Shown here: piece by piece, positions 35,559-46,730 of the stretch | Position numbering within the stretch: the first letter of the stretch is position 1 | How the letters are laid out: each line of letters opens with the position of its first letter | Origin: Monomorium pharaonis | Taxonomy: Eukaryota > Arthropoda > Insecta > Hymenoptera > Formicidae | NCBI RefSeq assembly: GCF_013373865.1 | Contig: NC_050473.1 | Span: 3,583,455-3,647,454 of the forward strand | Length of the DNA: 64,000 nucleotides | Reading direction: 5' to 3' | Notes under the pieces: model-generated | The model's input: only the letters and a program-made list of their open reading frames with translations | Database searches by the model: none | Told to the model about the DNA's origin: nothing | Made by a program: the position numbers and the translations under genes

Positions 35559-38200
35559 ATGGCTTTAGATGCAGAAAGGAATTTGAGTGGAAACAAACTT
35601 AAAACTAAACTGCCAACGATACCAGGCACGAGACCTTCCTTACGAAATTCACAGTTGCTTATTTCAACGGGGATACCTTCCTTAGACAGTACGATAGGTG
35701 GAGGTTTACCTATTGGCTCAATATTTTTAATTGGTTTGTATATTTGTATAATTATATTTTTCTAACTCTCGTGACGTGTAGTAATTGAGTCACTCGAAAT
35801 CCAATAGATTTTCTTGTTAATTTTCAAACATTATATCTATTTTATATTATAAGACAGAAAAAATCTGACACTATAAAAAACCTCTGTTTTATTATAGTTT
35901 TATGCACTACATTTATACACAGAATGACTGAGTTATTATCCAATAGAGGACTAAGAATAATCTGGCCCTCTAAAGATAAATAAAATAATATTTAAGAAAA
36001 TTGCATATGCATATGTCACCTAATTATAATAAAACGCTGATTCTACTTTATGTTTGTCCTTATTTTTTTTTACTTGAGTTTGAAAAAGTATGTAAAATTA
36101 TGGCGAATTAATACTAAACAAGATAATCCTACATATGGTCACAAAATTAATTGTTTGAATACAGAAGATATTGGCAGTTTATTTTATGCTATACAAATTA
36201 AAAATATATTTTTTTAGTGGAAATCAAATTACTGGCAAAATTATAATTTCTAGTACAGTTTTTTTAAACATACAGTAGACGCTTGATAACTTTCGTGCTT
36301 AAAGACTGTAGGAGCGGAAATTTCTTGGAAAACGAAAGTTATCGAATATCGCCACTCTACTTCTATTTTGCTGGCACATGCATGTTGGGGTTATGTGTGC
36401 ATGCGCACTGTACGTCCCCTCCGAGGAAAATTTTATTCGATATAATATAGGATACGTTACATATATTTCGAGTGAATTTTTCCTTGGAGAGGACGTTTTG
36501 GAATATAACCCTAATAATTATAGTTATTACGTATACGTAATTGTATAACCTCAAATAACCGATTTTGCTGCGTCTGGCTGCGTCTTATTGCTCATTAAAA
36601 GCAGAACAAAGACTTATGCTGATGGTGGTAATAGCGTCTCCCCGAACAGCTTAGGTCGAAAGTTATCGAATGATAAGGTTATCGAGCGTCTACACTGAAC
36701 CAAAAGCTGTACATAAATTCCAATGAAATATTTATTCTACTAATGAAAAATTTATTAAAATTGGTCCAATAAATTATTTTATTATCATGATGTTTTATTT
36801 ATTGTAATAAAGAAGAATTCATTATATTAATAAATTTATATGTATAGCTAATGAAAAGGTTTAATGTAATATTTATACTATTAACAAAATGTTCATTATA
36901 TTAATGAATTTTAGTCAATAAACGTCATACATTGGTACCATGAAGAATATTTTTTTCAGTGTACTGTAAAATTTGGTACATTTTTGCAGCAAATATCTGT
37001 TTCGAACAATTAATTTGTAATCGAAAATATTCAATTTAATTTGATTTTATTTATAATTAATAAAACATTTATTTGAAGAGGAGGACAAGTATGGTTTCTA
37101 CGGTAAAATTGTAATAAAATATTTTATGGCGGAGGGAATAGTGGTGTCTCAGCCTGTACTGATTGCATCTCAAGATGTCCAGCCTTCCCAACTTGTATCA
37201 GGATTGCCTGCAGTTGTAGATGACTCAGACTCAGAGAAACGTACAAAGACTGTAGATAATGCAAACGAGCCAATGAAAATAGCTTGGCGATATCAGAATA
37301 TGAAGTTATTAGATCCAACTCCTACAGGGGATCAGGTATTCGGTCATTATTACAATCTTACAAAACCGATGCAACAGGATGTCTTAGAATGTGCTGACAT
37401 AAAACAATGGCAATATAATGAAGAAGGAACACTGGATGAAAATAGTATATTTAAGAATGCTGCATATGCTGACTTGTTATATACCATAGAAAAAATCTTA
37501 CGCAATCAAAAATATTATCTCTCTCAAGCACCGGATCAGAAAAAAATTTTAAGAATCGCGATTCATTCTTTGGGATCAAGATTATGGCTGAGCGACACAA
37601 AAGAAGATTCAAATTGTGATCTGTTAAAATTTTTATATTGCTTCAGAGCGCTTTTAAGGAATTCTTATGCGGTCGGCGTAATAACAATACCAGTTACTAA
37701 TTTCGACAACACTGTAAATATCGAGAATTTATTCCCGTTACAATGGTCAATCTTACATTGCAACTTTATAGTGTATATTTTTCAGGATAGCATTATTGAA
37801 AGAATTGAACATTTGTCAGATATAGCGATTGGATTAGAATCGTTTGCAGGGTCCGCAAAAGAGCTCAATCCATTGTTTAAAGATTATCACGGTCTTTTGC
37901 ACATTAAGAAATTGTGTGCATTAAATGGTTTGTCACACGGCAGCACGCAACACAAAGATCTAGCGTTTAAATTACGCCGTAAAAAATTTCTCATAGAAGT
38001 TAGTAAATTTTAATGTTTTTGTGTGAAATTGAAATAGATATTTATGTAAAGTTTTATATTTGTTTTACATTTGATCGTTTCAGATTTTACATTTGCCGCC
38101 CGAGTTTGAGGATACATCACAACGAGAACAAGATGAGTTAGTAACATCCGGTATAGGATGCACGAGTGCTGGATCTCGCAAAAGTACACTTGATTTTTAA
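35559..38200 (+). CDS. Elp4: Elongator complex protein 4
   Basis: Elp4 is a RecA-fold subunit of the Elp4-5-6 hexamer of Elongator, which modifies wobble uridines of tRNAs. Four exons fit splice consensus and frame: 35,559-35,733, 37,079-37,713, 37,786-37,998 and 38,084-38,200, giving 379 residues. Family landmarks are GTRPSLRNSQLLISTGIPSL (residues 23-42), the P-loop-like GGGLPIG (47-53), IEEDKYGFYGKI across the first junction, MKIAWRYQ, FGHYY, GLESFAGS, NPLFKDYHGLLHI, DLAFKLRRK and the terminal LDF. Intron 1 (1.3 kb) contains a DNA-transposon remnant. Intron 2 is 72 bp with no stop and a length divisible by three, so it would read through if retained. An ATTAAA signal lies at 38,217. The start ATG is supported by the conserved exon 1; its 5' UTR is unsure because the upstream region is triplicated. 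Confidence 0.93.
36273..36698. mobile_element. DNA transposon remnant with CAGT ends in Elp4 intron 1
   Basis: A 426-bp element begins CAGTAGACGCTTGATAAC and ends GTTATCGAGCGTCTACACTG, so the ends are inverted repeats with one small indel; an inner AACTTTCG is mirrored by CGAAAGTT. CAGT-type ends with a C-T-C/T-G-A-T-A run recall Tigger/pogo (Tc1-mariner) miniatures, but that assignment is inference. No transposase is present. It lies wholly inside Elp4 intron 1. Confidence 0.6.
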
Positions 38201-38216
38201 ATTATAAACATACGAA

Positions 38217-38222
38217 ATTAAA
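38217..38222 (+). terminator. Elp4: Candidate poly(A) signal of Elp4
   Basis: ATTAAA lies 17 bases after the Elp4 stop codon, followed by T-rich sequence. It is close to the stop but usable; a more distal signal cannot be excluded. Confidence 0.4.
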
Positions 38223-40022
38223 TATATAATAATTTTAATATATATTTTTAATGACAAAATTAAATGTTTATTTTTTAAAAATAGAGTTTATTATTTTAAT
38301 TAAAGTTCTTATACTCTTTATACTTACTTGATCCTTTATAAGATATTCTAAATTTACTATTTTGGAATATAGCTTGCAATTTTGTTTCTAAAGTGGTAAA
38401 CGAGCAAGTGGTAAACCAGAATTTTTAGCGTACGCTTAGGTCACGCCTATCTCGTTTAACGGGAAGTGCATGGTGTGGCGGTTGAATTAATATAGAGAAG
38501 AGGAGATAGGCTTCGTGAACACTTACAATAATGCGCATAAAGTATCTTTTTGCGTTGTGTTAGACTGTTTATAGGCTCAACTTACAAGTTTGTTTATATC
38601 ATAGAAATATAATTTTTTATGGGAGATTCCTGTAACGAATTTGGAATTTCCTGAAGATAACCATTTACTACACAATTAATATCTGTAAGAAAAACGAAAC
38701 AGTAAAACACTTTCACAATATTGTAACGTTTTTCAATAAATTGAAGATATTTCTATACAAATATAAAACAATTATACGCCTATTAACGTTTGAAATTTTT
38801 ATTATACACAATGTATTATATCAGAAATAATATGTCACATATGTATATTTGTGAATTTAAGAATTTTATAATTGTTTAACACTAAAGATGTTGTTTTTTT
38901 ATAGAAAAAGTATAATAATTGAAATCTTGATAATGACAAAAAAAATGTTAGTCATTTTGTCAAATTCTTATCATTTTCCAATCTTGCATACAAAACATAC
39001 TTTTAAAGTGGAGAATACAACCTTTGATTTTTTTGTAATTTCCTAAAATTTCTCAATATCGCGTTGTTATCTCTAGTTTCAAAACAATTTAACATTTTTT
39101 GTAAAAGGGATAAGCTTATAAAAATTCACATTAAGTATAACCTTTATTAAAAGTATTAAGTATTTTATAATTTCAAAAATATTTTCAAGTTGAGAGATTG
39201 AAACGAACATTAAAATGTGAATTATTCTTGGTTCCAAAAATTTTTTAAACTTAAATATAACAGCAGTAACTAATAATAAATAATATGAAAAAAGAATTTT
39301 AGATAAATAAAAGATATAGATGCTTAATGTTTTTAGCCAAGACTACATAGATATCTATGGTTAGAAAAAAACTTATATATAAGAACTTAAATTAAAAAAA
39401 TATATACATAACGTATTTTTAATATTTAACTAAAATAATTAAGACACATAATATTAATGTTAAAATATATAACAAAAGTATTATAATACAACATAATATT
39501 AACATTTGAAGTAAGCAATAATTTTACGAGTTTGAATAAAAACTAATATAGTGTTCTGTGAACAACGGACAGTTATCAGCTATTAAAAGTCCCCTTGCCA
39601 TTTAATGAGCCTCGTCGACTTGAACCATACACAAACCGATCGACGCCGCAAATATTCGTATGTGTACATATAAATTTTTTATTCTCCACTCCCCTCCGAC
39701 TTTTTCCCATCCACACCTTTCTATTTCCTTCCGGTTCCGTCCGGTCAGTCGCGCATGAGGGCACGCAAGCGCGCCTACGGACCCCCGACTCTGTTGTGGA
39801 GTCCATCTACGGGGGGTTTTCAGTTTGTGAATATACGCGATCGAGTTTGCTTCGAATACCGAATCGTAGTACGCGGTGCAACTCGAGTCACTGAATAATT
39901 TAATCGCGCAAGACGACTTATTATGCGGTGCGCCAAGTGTAATCGCCAAAATTTCATGTGAGCAAAAGTGACCTGCGGATCATTAATTATTCATTAAGAA
40001 GCAAACACTTTGACGCATAACG
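38223..40022. other. Elp4-tetraspanin intergenic region and tetraspanin 5' UTR
   Basis: AT-rich and featureless to about 39,570. From about 39,580 to 39,960 the sequence is richer in CpG and pyrimidines and likely holds the promoter and 5' UTR of the tetraspanin gene that starts at 40,023. Open frames on both strands here lack motifs. No TATA box was placed. Confidence 0.35.
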
Positions 40023-43000
40023 ATGGGAACTAGAAGATTAGCCATATTGCGCGCTTTTGTCTGTTGCTCGAATATAATTTTCTTGGTAAGTTGATCAGTT
40101 ATTATTTGTGTCAAATGTAACTTATCTATTTCAAAACAATTTTTGATTAAAGATATTTAAGAACATATATAACATATGAGCATATACATATATGAAATAA
40201 TATGATATTTAACCATGTAGTATTTGGGCTGAATAAGACTTAATTAATTATATTTTTTTTAACTTTATTTTAAAAATGAGTGCAAAGCTTAAAGCAAAAT
40301 AGTGGGGGTTTTTTTTTGGACAGCATTCAATATATATGTATATATGTATATAAAAATTTACAAATTATTTATAATTATTATTTAAATGTTTCGTAAATAT
40401 TTAACAAAACATTTCATAAATATTTTTGTAATCTTAGATATTGAATAGAGATCACGAATACCATAAAAGTAAATATAAAATATTTAATATTTATATTCTA
40501 TACGTTAATAATATGAATGAAGATTTATACAATTTTTTCTTTATATGTATGAAATATACAATATTTTCACAATATTTTTAATAAATACATATATTTATAA
40601 ATAAATATTTATCATAAATATCATGTGTTGTTTCGGTGATACAGTCCAGGTACTTTAGTATAATAGTATGATGCGAACTGAATCAATATCATATTACTTT
40701 AATGCAACATAATTATTGTAAATTGTTTAGCATGAATTGATGAAACTTGTGGGAGATTGTAGTTCCTCTGCTTCTTTCAGATGTCAGGTTTCGTTTTGAT
40801 GTCATTAGGAGGATTGTTATTAGCCGACAATGAACGGATTTTATTATCGCGTCTGCTAGGACCTGGTGATATTCACCCGGATCAGCCTCTGTTTTATTAT
40901 TTGGCTTTTGCTATAGTTGCATTAGGATTTCTCATCGCTATCACCGGACTTCTCGGATGCTGGGCGGCTTGTCTCTTTAATCGATGCATCACGATTTCTG
41001 TAAGATGTATTTTTAAATATTTTAAAAATTATTTGATAAAACATGCGTTTTATAATTCTTAAAATAATTTTTAAAAATATTTTATTATTTTTACATTATA
41101 CTGACATATATATGTTTGGTAAAAATGAAATATGAAAATACAAAATACAAAATATACATTTACCTAAAATATTTTGCTAAAAAATCTAGGTAATTTCTTC
41201 TTTATAATTTCTTTTTATAGTATAAATAGTATTCGAGGTGATTAAATATACAGAAATAGCTGACTGTTATATCAATTTCTCTTTTTATTTAAGTAGGAAA
41301 TATTTTCTCGTTTATACGTTAAAGTTTTTGTTTATCGCATATTGCGAGATACATGTTTAAATGCATAAAAAATCAATCCGTGTTTTATGCTCAATGTTCT
41401 CTTGTGAATTTACTACGATATTATTCGTCAAGTCTATCTAAAACACCAGATTTCCTACTTCGGATTCGGTCATGCATCGTTGCCCGGAAACGGATCTGTA
41501 TGCAGACACGCGCGTAAATAAAAGGAGGGCGCGTTCGGGCACTGCGTAAAAACACTAATTATCCACTCGTGGCTCGGATGAATAAGAGTTGGTGGTCAAG
41601 GAAACAAATGCCACTATTTTAACACTAATTAAATATTAGATACAAAAAACATAACAAGTTGAATCTATGTATATTAGATGTATAAATTGGATATAATTAG
41701 ATTATATATGAATAAAATATAATATATTACTATTTTAAGCTGAATTATATAAGGTATTAAAAAGAGACTTTTTACAGTTTTCTACATAACATAAGGATTG
41801 ATCACAAATTTTGGAAACAGTTTATAATTAATTAATTATATAGAGACATTTTTATTTTTCTTTAAATATTTTGACCGTAGTTTTCTCTTTAACTTTCTAA
41901 AATAGCATTGAAAAATAGATAAATAGATAGAGATGGATAGGGGAGAGAGAGAGAGAGAGAGAATCTTATGAGGAAAAAAGTTTTAAGTATTTTAATAATA
42001 AACACGATACATAAAAATGTTCAAAAATTGTATTTATAAAAAACAATACAGTTGTGTGTGTGTGTGTGTGTGTGTGTACTTATGTAAATAAAATATTTTG
42101 AAATTAAAACACTCGAGTTTTACCATATTGTTTTCAAATAAAAGTACGAAACATTAATAAGTGTAATTCTCTTTAAATATTACGTTATTCTTATGAAAAT
42201 GTGGCAATGTCGCTTGTTATTACATTTAAAACCTTAACTATAAACAGTTTTTTTTCCATATTAGTATTTATCAATATTGTAAAAAATTTTTTTTAATGAA
42301 AAAATATCTCACTTAAATTTTTTTCAATATTTACTATTTTGAGATAACAATGCCAAAAGTATTACCTTTATTAAAAGATATATTTAATAAAATAAAAAGT
42401 TATAAGATTTTTTCTTTTTTTAACTGAAAAATCTCTTTAAATTAAAGAATTAAACAAATAGATAAGAAATATAGTGTTTGAAATTGTGTGTATGTTATAA
42501 TGCGTAGAATTGTGAATACGAGTGGCTTGGAAATTGATCTTCTGATTTTCTGCTTTCTAGTATCTCTTAACAATAATATTGTTACTCTTCGGTGAATGTA
42601 CCGTGTGCGTCATCGCTGTCTTCTGGCCTCATATACTGGGGATCGACGTAAGACCGGCGCGTCTGATACGCGCTTTGCAACGCAGTTATGCTCTACCTGG
42701 ACGTGAGCAATTCACGGCTGCCCTCGATCTAGCACAAACAATAGTAAGTTTGTATATGCATTTACAATATTTAAAAGTAAAGTTTAAAATTAAAGATATA
42801 ATATTAACATTGATTTTTCTAACGTTACATTATTTTAATAGAAAATTGTGATTATAAATAAATAAAAAACGATTAGTTTGTATATCAAGTTTTCAGGCAA
42901 ATTAGGAAATTGTTTCTTTTGTCACACTGACTTTTTGAATAGATTAAAAAAAATTTTTTTGTAAAACAGATAAATACTTTCGAAAATTACTTTGTGCTCT

Positions 43001-46000
43001 ATTTATTGTTTGAAAATAGATTTTGTATTTTTTTAAATAAAAAATAATTAAAGTTAATAATCAATTTACTCATCTTTGCACAATTTATCAGTGACGAAGG
43101 GCCGATTTCACTAACTCCGGTTACCTTAACCGGTCGGTTATTCCATTGGAATTGATCAATCGCATTTGTTAATTTTGCTTAACGACAAATACGATTGGTC
43201 AATTCCAATGGAATAACCGGCCACTTAACGTAACCGGAGTTGGTGAAAGCCCTTGGATCGGCCCTTAGAATTCGGATTCTTCTAGCAGGTTGAAACTGAA
43301 ACAATTAAACATTGTTTTCTCAGAATACTTGACTTGAGCCTGTTTCTACCAATGTGGATTAATTTTAATCTCGGTTTAACTAATTTATTATCTTATTCTA
43401 GTTCCAAAAATTAGAAAAAGCTAAAGAATAAGTTAAACCGAGTTTAAAGTTGATCTACGTTGGTAGAAACGACCTTAGAGACCTAGAATTATTTTGATAA
43501 CTTTGTTTTTTATGTTTATATTATTAATAAATTATTATTTATATTTATTATTTAAAAACGTAAAAAATAAGTTTTTAAACGTATACACACATACAAGAAG
43601 TAATTAAAAAAAATATTTTTATCTACTTTTCGAATAAAAATTCCTAAAAGCTTTCTCAAAGTTATTAACGCGACAAAGTAGAAGACCTTCTTATGATAAG
43701 ACTTGATAAGCAAGATTTTATAGAGCTATTTCATTGTTATGTGTATGCTGTGTGTTATCCAAAAAGATTTTTTTATGTTTTGTTTTTATAAAGATTACAA
43801 AATATTTTTAAAAATGTGAAAAAAGAGATATCGCAAAGAGATACGTGCGTAATATTTACTTTATGTATTGAAACCAAAAAGAGCAAACATACGCATCATT
43901 GTTCTGACCACTTACAGTTCGCCTGTTGCGGCATAAACGGAAGCAGCAATTACGGCACGTCGCGGTGGCGACTGCAGGAAGTCGGCCGCAGAGAATTAGT
44001 GGTAGTACCTCTCAGTTGTTGCACCCTGAATAATGCCAATGAGACGGGCTCCTTTCTCAACCCCGAGCCTGCCAATCTCACTCTCTGCCAGACTCTGAAC
44101 CCTGCCGAACATCAATACGCCCGACACACTGCGGTATGCACGATAATGAGGAAGTCATTACCCTCTTGCTGAGCCGCGCCGCGCGGACTTATGCGAGACG
44201 AACTTTCCGAATCAGTTCGCATTAAGGACCAACGCGGAGGTCTACATATCAAACGGAAACCAATTACGTTTTTAGGGTAGAATGTCGACCTAGTCTTTGA
44301 AGATGATATTTGAACAAAGCTTTATGACGCTATTCTCGCTTCACGAGAATGAAAAAAATGTTTAAAAACTTAAATTACAGTCAGAAGCATCTCCTTTGCG
44401 CCAACGTAAACGTGATGTTGCTAAATGATATTTGAGAAAAACGGAAATTCTAGTCCTATTTTCAAAACTATTGATTTGTCATTGTAGCAGTCAACACGTC
44501 AATGTTTCGCACTTTGTCCCCGTGCGATAAAACCACCACGATCTCGTATACTAGGAAAGAGAGTTAGTTAATAATTTTTGTCTCGATGGAGACCTCCATA
44601 ACAAAACCACGACAGAATTTATCAGAATGCGGGCAATTCGGTAACTAATGCTATGTTGTTATGATCTTTTGTAATAATATCTTGCCATGCTTTAACAAAT
44701 TGTTATATAAGAATTATATACATTTTTATTATAATATTTTTAAAAAACTTATTAGAATATATCAAATATTAATGATTAAATATTATTTATAGCACAGAGT
44801 TCTGAAATCATGGAAACACATTGTTAAATTTACATTTTCTTTACTTACTTCCTTAATAATAATAAATTCATAATTTTATAAGTATTATATGTTAATGTTA
44901 TCACATATACATTAAATATTATATTAAAATTATTATTCCTTGAACGGAAAATTATAGAAGAAAATTTCTACATAGGAAAAATGTTAATTTTTAACAACTT
45001 CTCACGATAATTTAAGAAATTGATTGATAAATAAAAACTGTAGAGAATTCTCTTTAAAAATTATATAAAATATTATTTAAAGCTGAACTAATATTGTGTA
45101 AAATTTCAAATTGACATGTGGTTTCTAAAAAAATAACGGTTCAAGTTATAGATTTATATATAACATTTTATAACAAATACATTGAATAACTGATCTATCA
45201 TGTTACGTTATTTTTTTTAATGTTTTATAAAAATTATATAGAACAAATAGAACAAACTTTTTTTATACATTGTTGTAAAAAATTACCTTTATTTATCATG
45301 TAGTTTTTTTGTGTACAAGTAAAAAGCTGATGTATGCTATAAACTAAAGAAATATAATAAAATTTGGTAACGCTGCGGAAAAAGTATTTTTTTTAATGTT
45401 ACGATACAAAATTATTAATTAAAAATAAAATTATACTAAAGTTCCACATGTAAATAAATATGCCATTATATGTAATAACTATTAAAACGTCGCAGATTTG
45501 CTGTCTAATTTTATGTCATGTCTTTTAATGGCAAAATTAAGAAAGAATATGCAAAACAGTAAAATTTTATCAATTTTAATGATTATGAAACATGTTTCAC
45601 TAATTTAAAAGTTGAACCAATAGTGATCTCAAAAATTCAAATACATATTAAAATTCTAATAATTGTTATGTTCTCAATAATACAAGTCTTTTTTTGCTGA
45701 AGTTTACTTATTGATTTGTATATATTGATCTCTTTAAATTGTATTTATTGTATTATATTTCTAATCATATGAGTGAACTCGTCATTGGTCAATTACATTT
45801 GAGTAATAAAAGATATTATAAAATTGATCTCCAGTCAATAACATTGATTGTTATGTACATAATTTGTTTTACATTTTAGGGTTGTCTCGAGCACATTGAG
45901 AAGTGGACGCAAAACCAGGCGCTAATCTTGTTGGCCATCGTATTAGCCATCATGCTCGTTGAAGTCATGGCGCTTCTCAGTATACTTCTTGCCTGCTCCC

Positions 46001-46155
46001 GAGAGAACAGAAGAAGTAAATCGCAAGCGTCAACTTTCACTTCCACGCAGACTTTAAGTCCATTCACCGAAAGCGATCACGACTTTAGTAAGAAGCCTTT
46101 CTTAAGCTGCAATATTAAATATCGCGGTTCCAAAAACATTTTGGAATATGATTAA
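40023..46155 (+). CDS. Tetraspanin
   Basis: Tetraspanins are four-pass membrane proteins that organise partner proteins into microdomains. Five phase-0 exons join cleanly: 40,023-40,085, 40,781-40,999, 42,561-42,743, 43,918-44,133 and 45,880-46,155, giving 318 residues. Membrane segments lie at about 12-36, 59-86, 91-116 and 239-266. The large extracellular loop has the family hallmarks: CCG at 158-160, PLSCC at 186-190, Cys212 and GC at 228-229, with N-glycosylation sequons at Asn196 and Asn208. The C-terminal tail of about 50 residues is Ser/Thr-rich. The ATG has a favourable context (ACGATGG). Introns of 1.2-1.7 kb carry two foldback elements. AATAAA at 46,329 fits as poly(A) signal. I cannot name the orthologue. 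Confidence 0.92.
42053..42077. repeat. (TG)n microsatellite in tetraspanin intron 2
   Basis: A 25-base GT/TG run in the second intron of the tetraspanin gene. A short GA run lies nearby at about 41,943-41,962. Confidence 0.85.
43097..43266. mobile_element. Foldback MITE, ~170 bp, in tetraspanin intron 3
   Basis: A near-perfect hairpin: AAGGGCCGAT at the left end pairs with ATCGGCCCTT at the right, and the arms continue through TTTCAC..AACTCCGGTTAC and GGTTATTCCATTGGAATTGA with few mismatches to a loop around 43,175. No coding capacity. It lies between tetraspanin exons 3 and 4. Confidence 0.85.
43342..43470. mobile_element. Foldback MITE, ~129 bp, in tetraspanin intron 3
   Basis: It begins GTTTCTACCAA and ends TTGGTAGAAAC. 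The arms continue through CTCGGTTTAACT and its mirrored GTTAAACCGAG. It is a different family from the element 75 bp to its left. Confidence 0.75.
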
Positions 46156-46328
46156 GGTCTTTTATTTAATTACTTAATTATTAACTAAATTAATTGTATA
46201 AAAATCTATTATTTAATCTTTTATAACAATTTATAAAAATTACTTAATCTGGTAGTCTAAAATTTATATAATATTATTTTTATATCTTTGTATTAAAAAA
46301 ATAGGAAATTAATTTTAAAGCAATATCA

Positions 46329-46334
46329 AATAAA
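46329..46334 (+). terminator. Candidate poly(A) signal of the tetraspanin gene
   Basis: AATAAA 173 bases after the tetraspanin stop codon is a typical distance for an insect 3' UTR. Confidence 0.5.
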
Positions 46335-46730
46335 GGAAACAATTTTCAAGAATCAACTTAAAAAAAAAACCTAAAGATCTAAAAATTAATGCGACAGAAT
46401 AGAAAATCTTAACTTTACTGAAAAAAATGTTTTTATTAAACTTCGGTATTTTCGGATGTGGTCTGTTATCTTATCGTGATCCAATTTGTCTGGATTACAG
46501 GTATAGGCATCGAGAATAGGATGCATACGGCCGGAACGACGTTTGGTGCCAAATCATGAAGATGGCTGGAGGGCAGTAAAGAACGGACAACAATCGATGT
46601 TAAAGACACAGGTAAGCGAGAAATATGCGACGATACTAAATATAATGTATTAACGACGAGCGGGAAGAGCATAATCGAGGAATGGCGAAATCCACTCAAA
46701 TACTCTGAAGATCCACTGCGGAGTGATCAA

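Noticed and set aside
37126..38013. Elp4 exon read as an uninterrupted 295-residue protein starting at 37,126
   Set aside because: The conserved EEDKYGFYGK upstream of that ATG, the 72-bp intron and the C-terminal exon at 38,084 show it is internal to Elp4.
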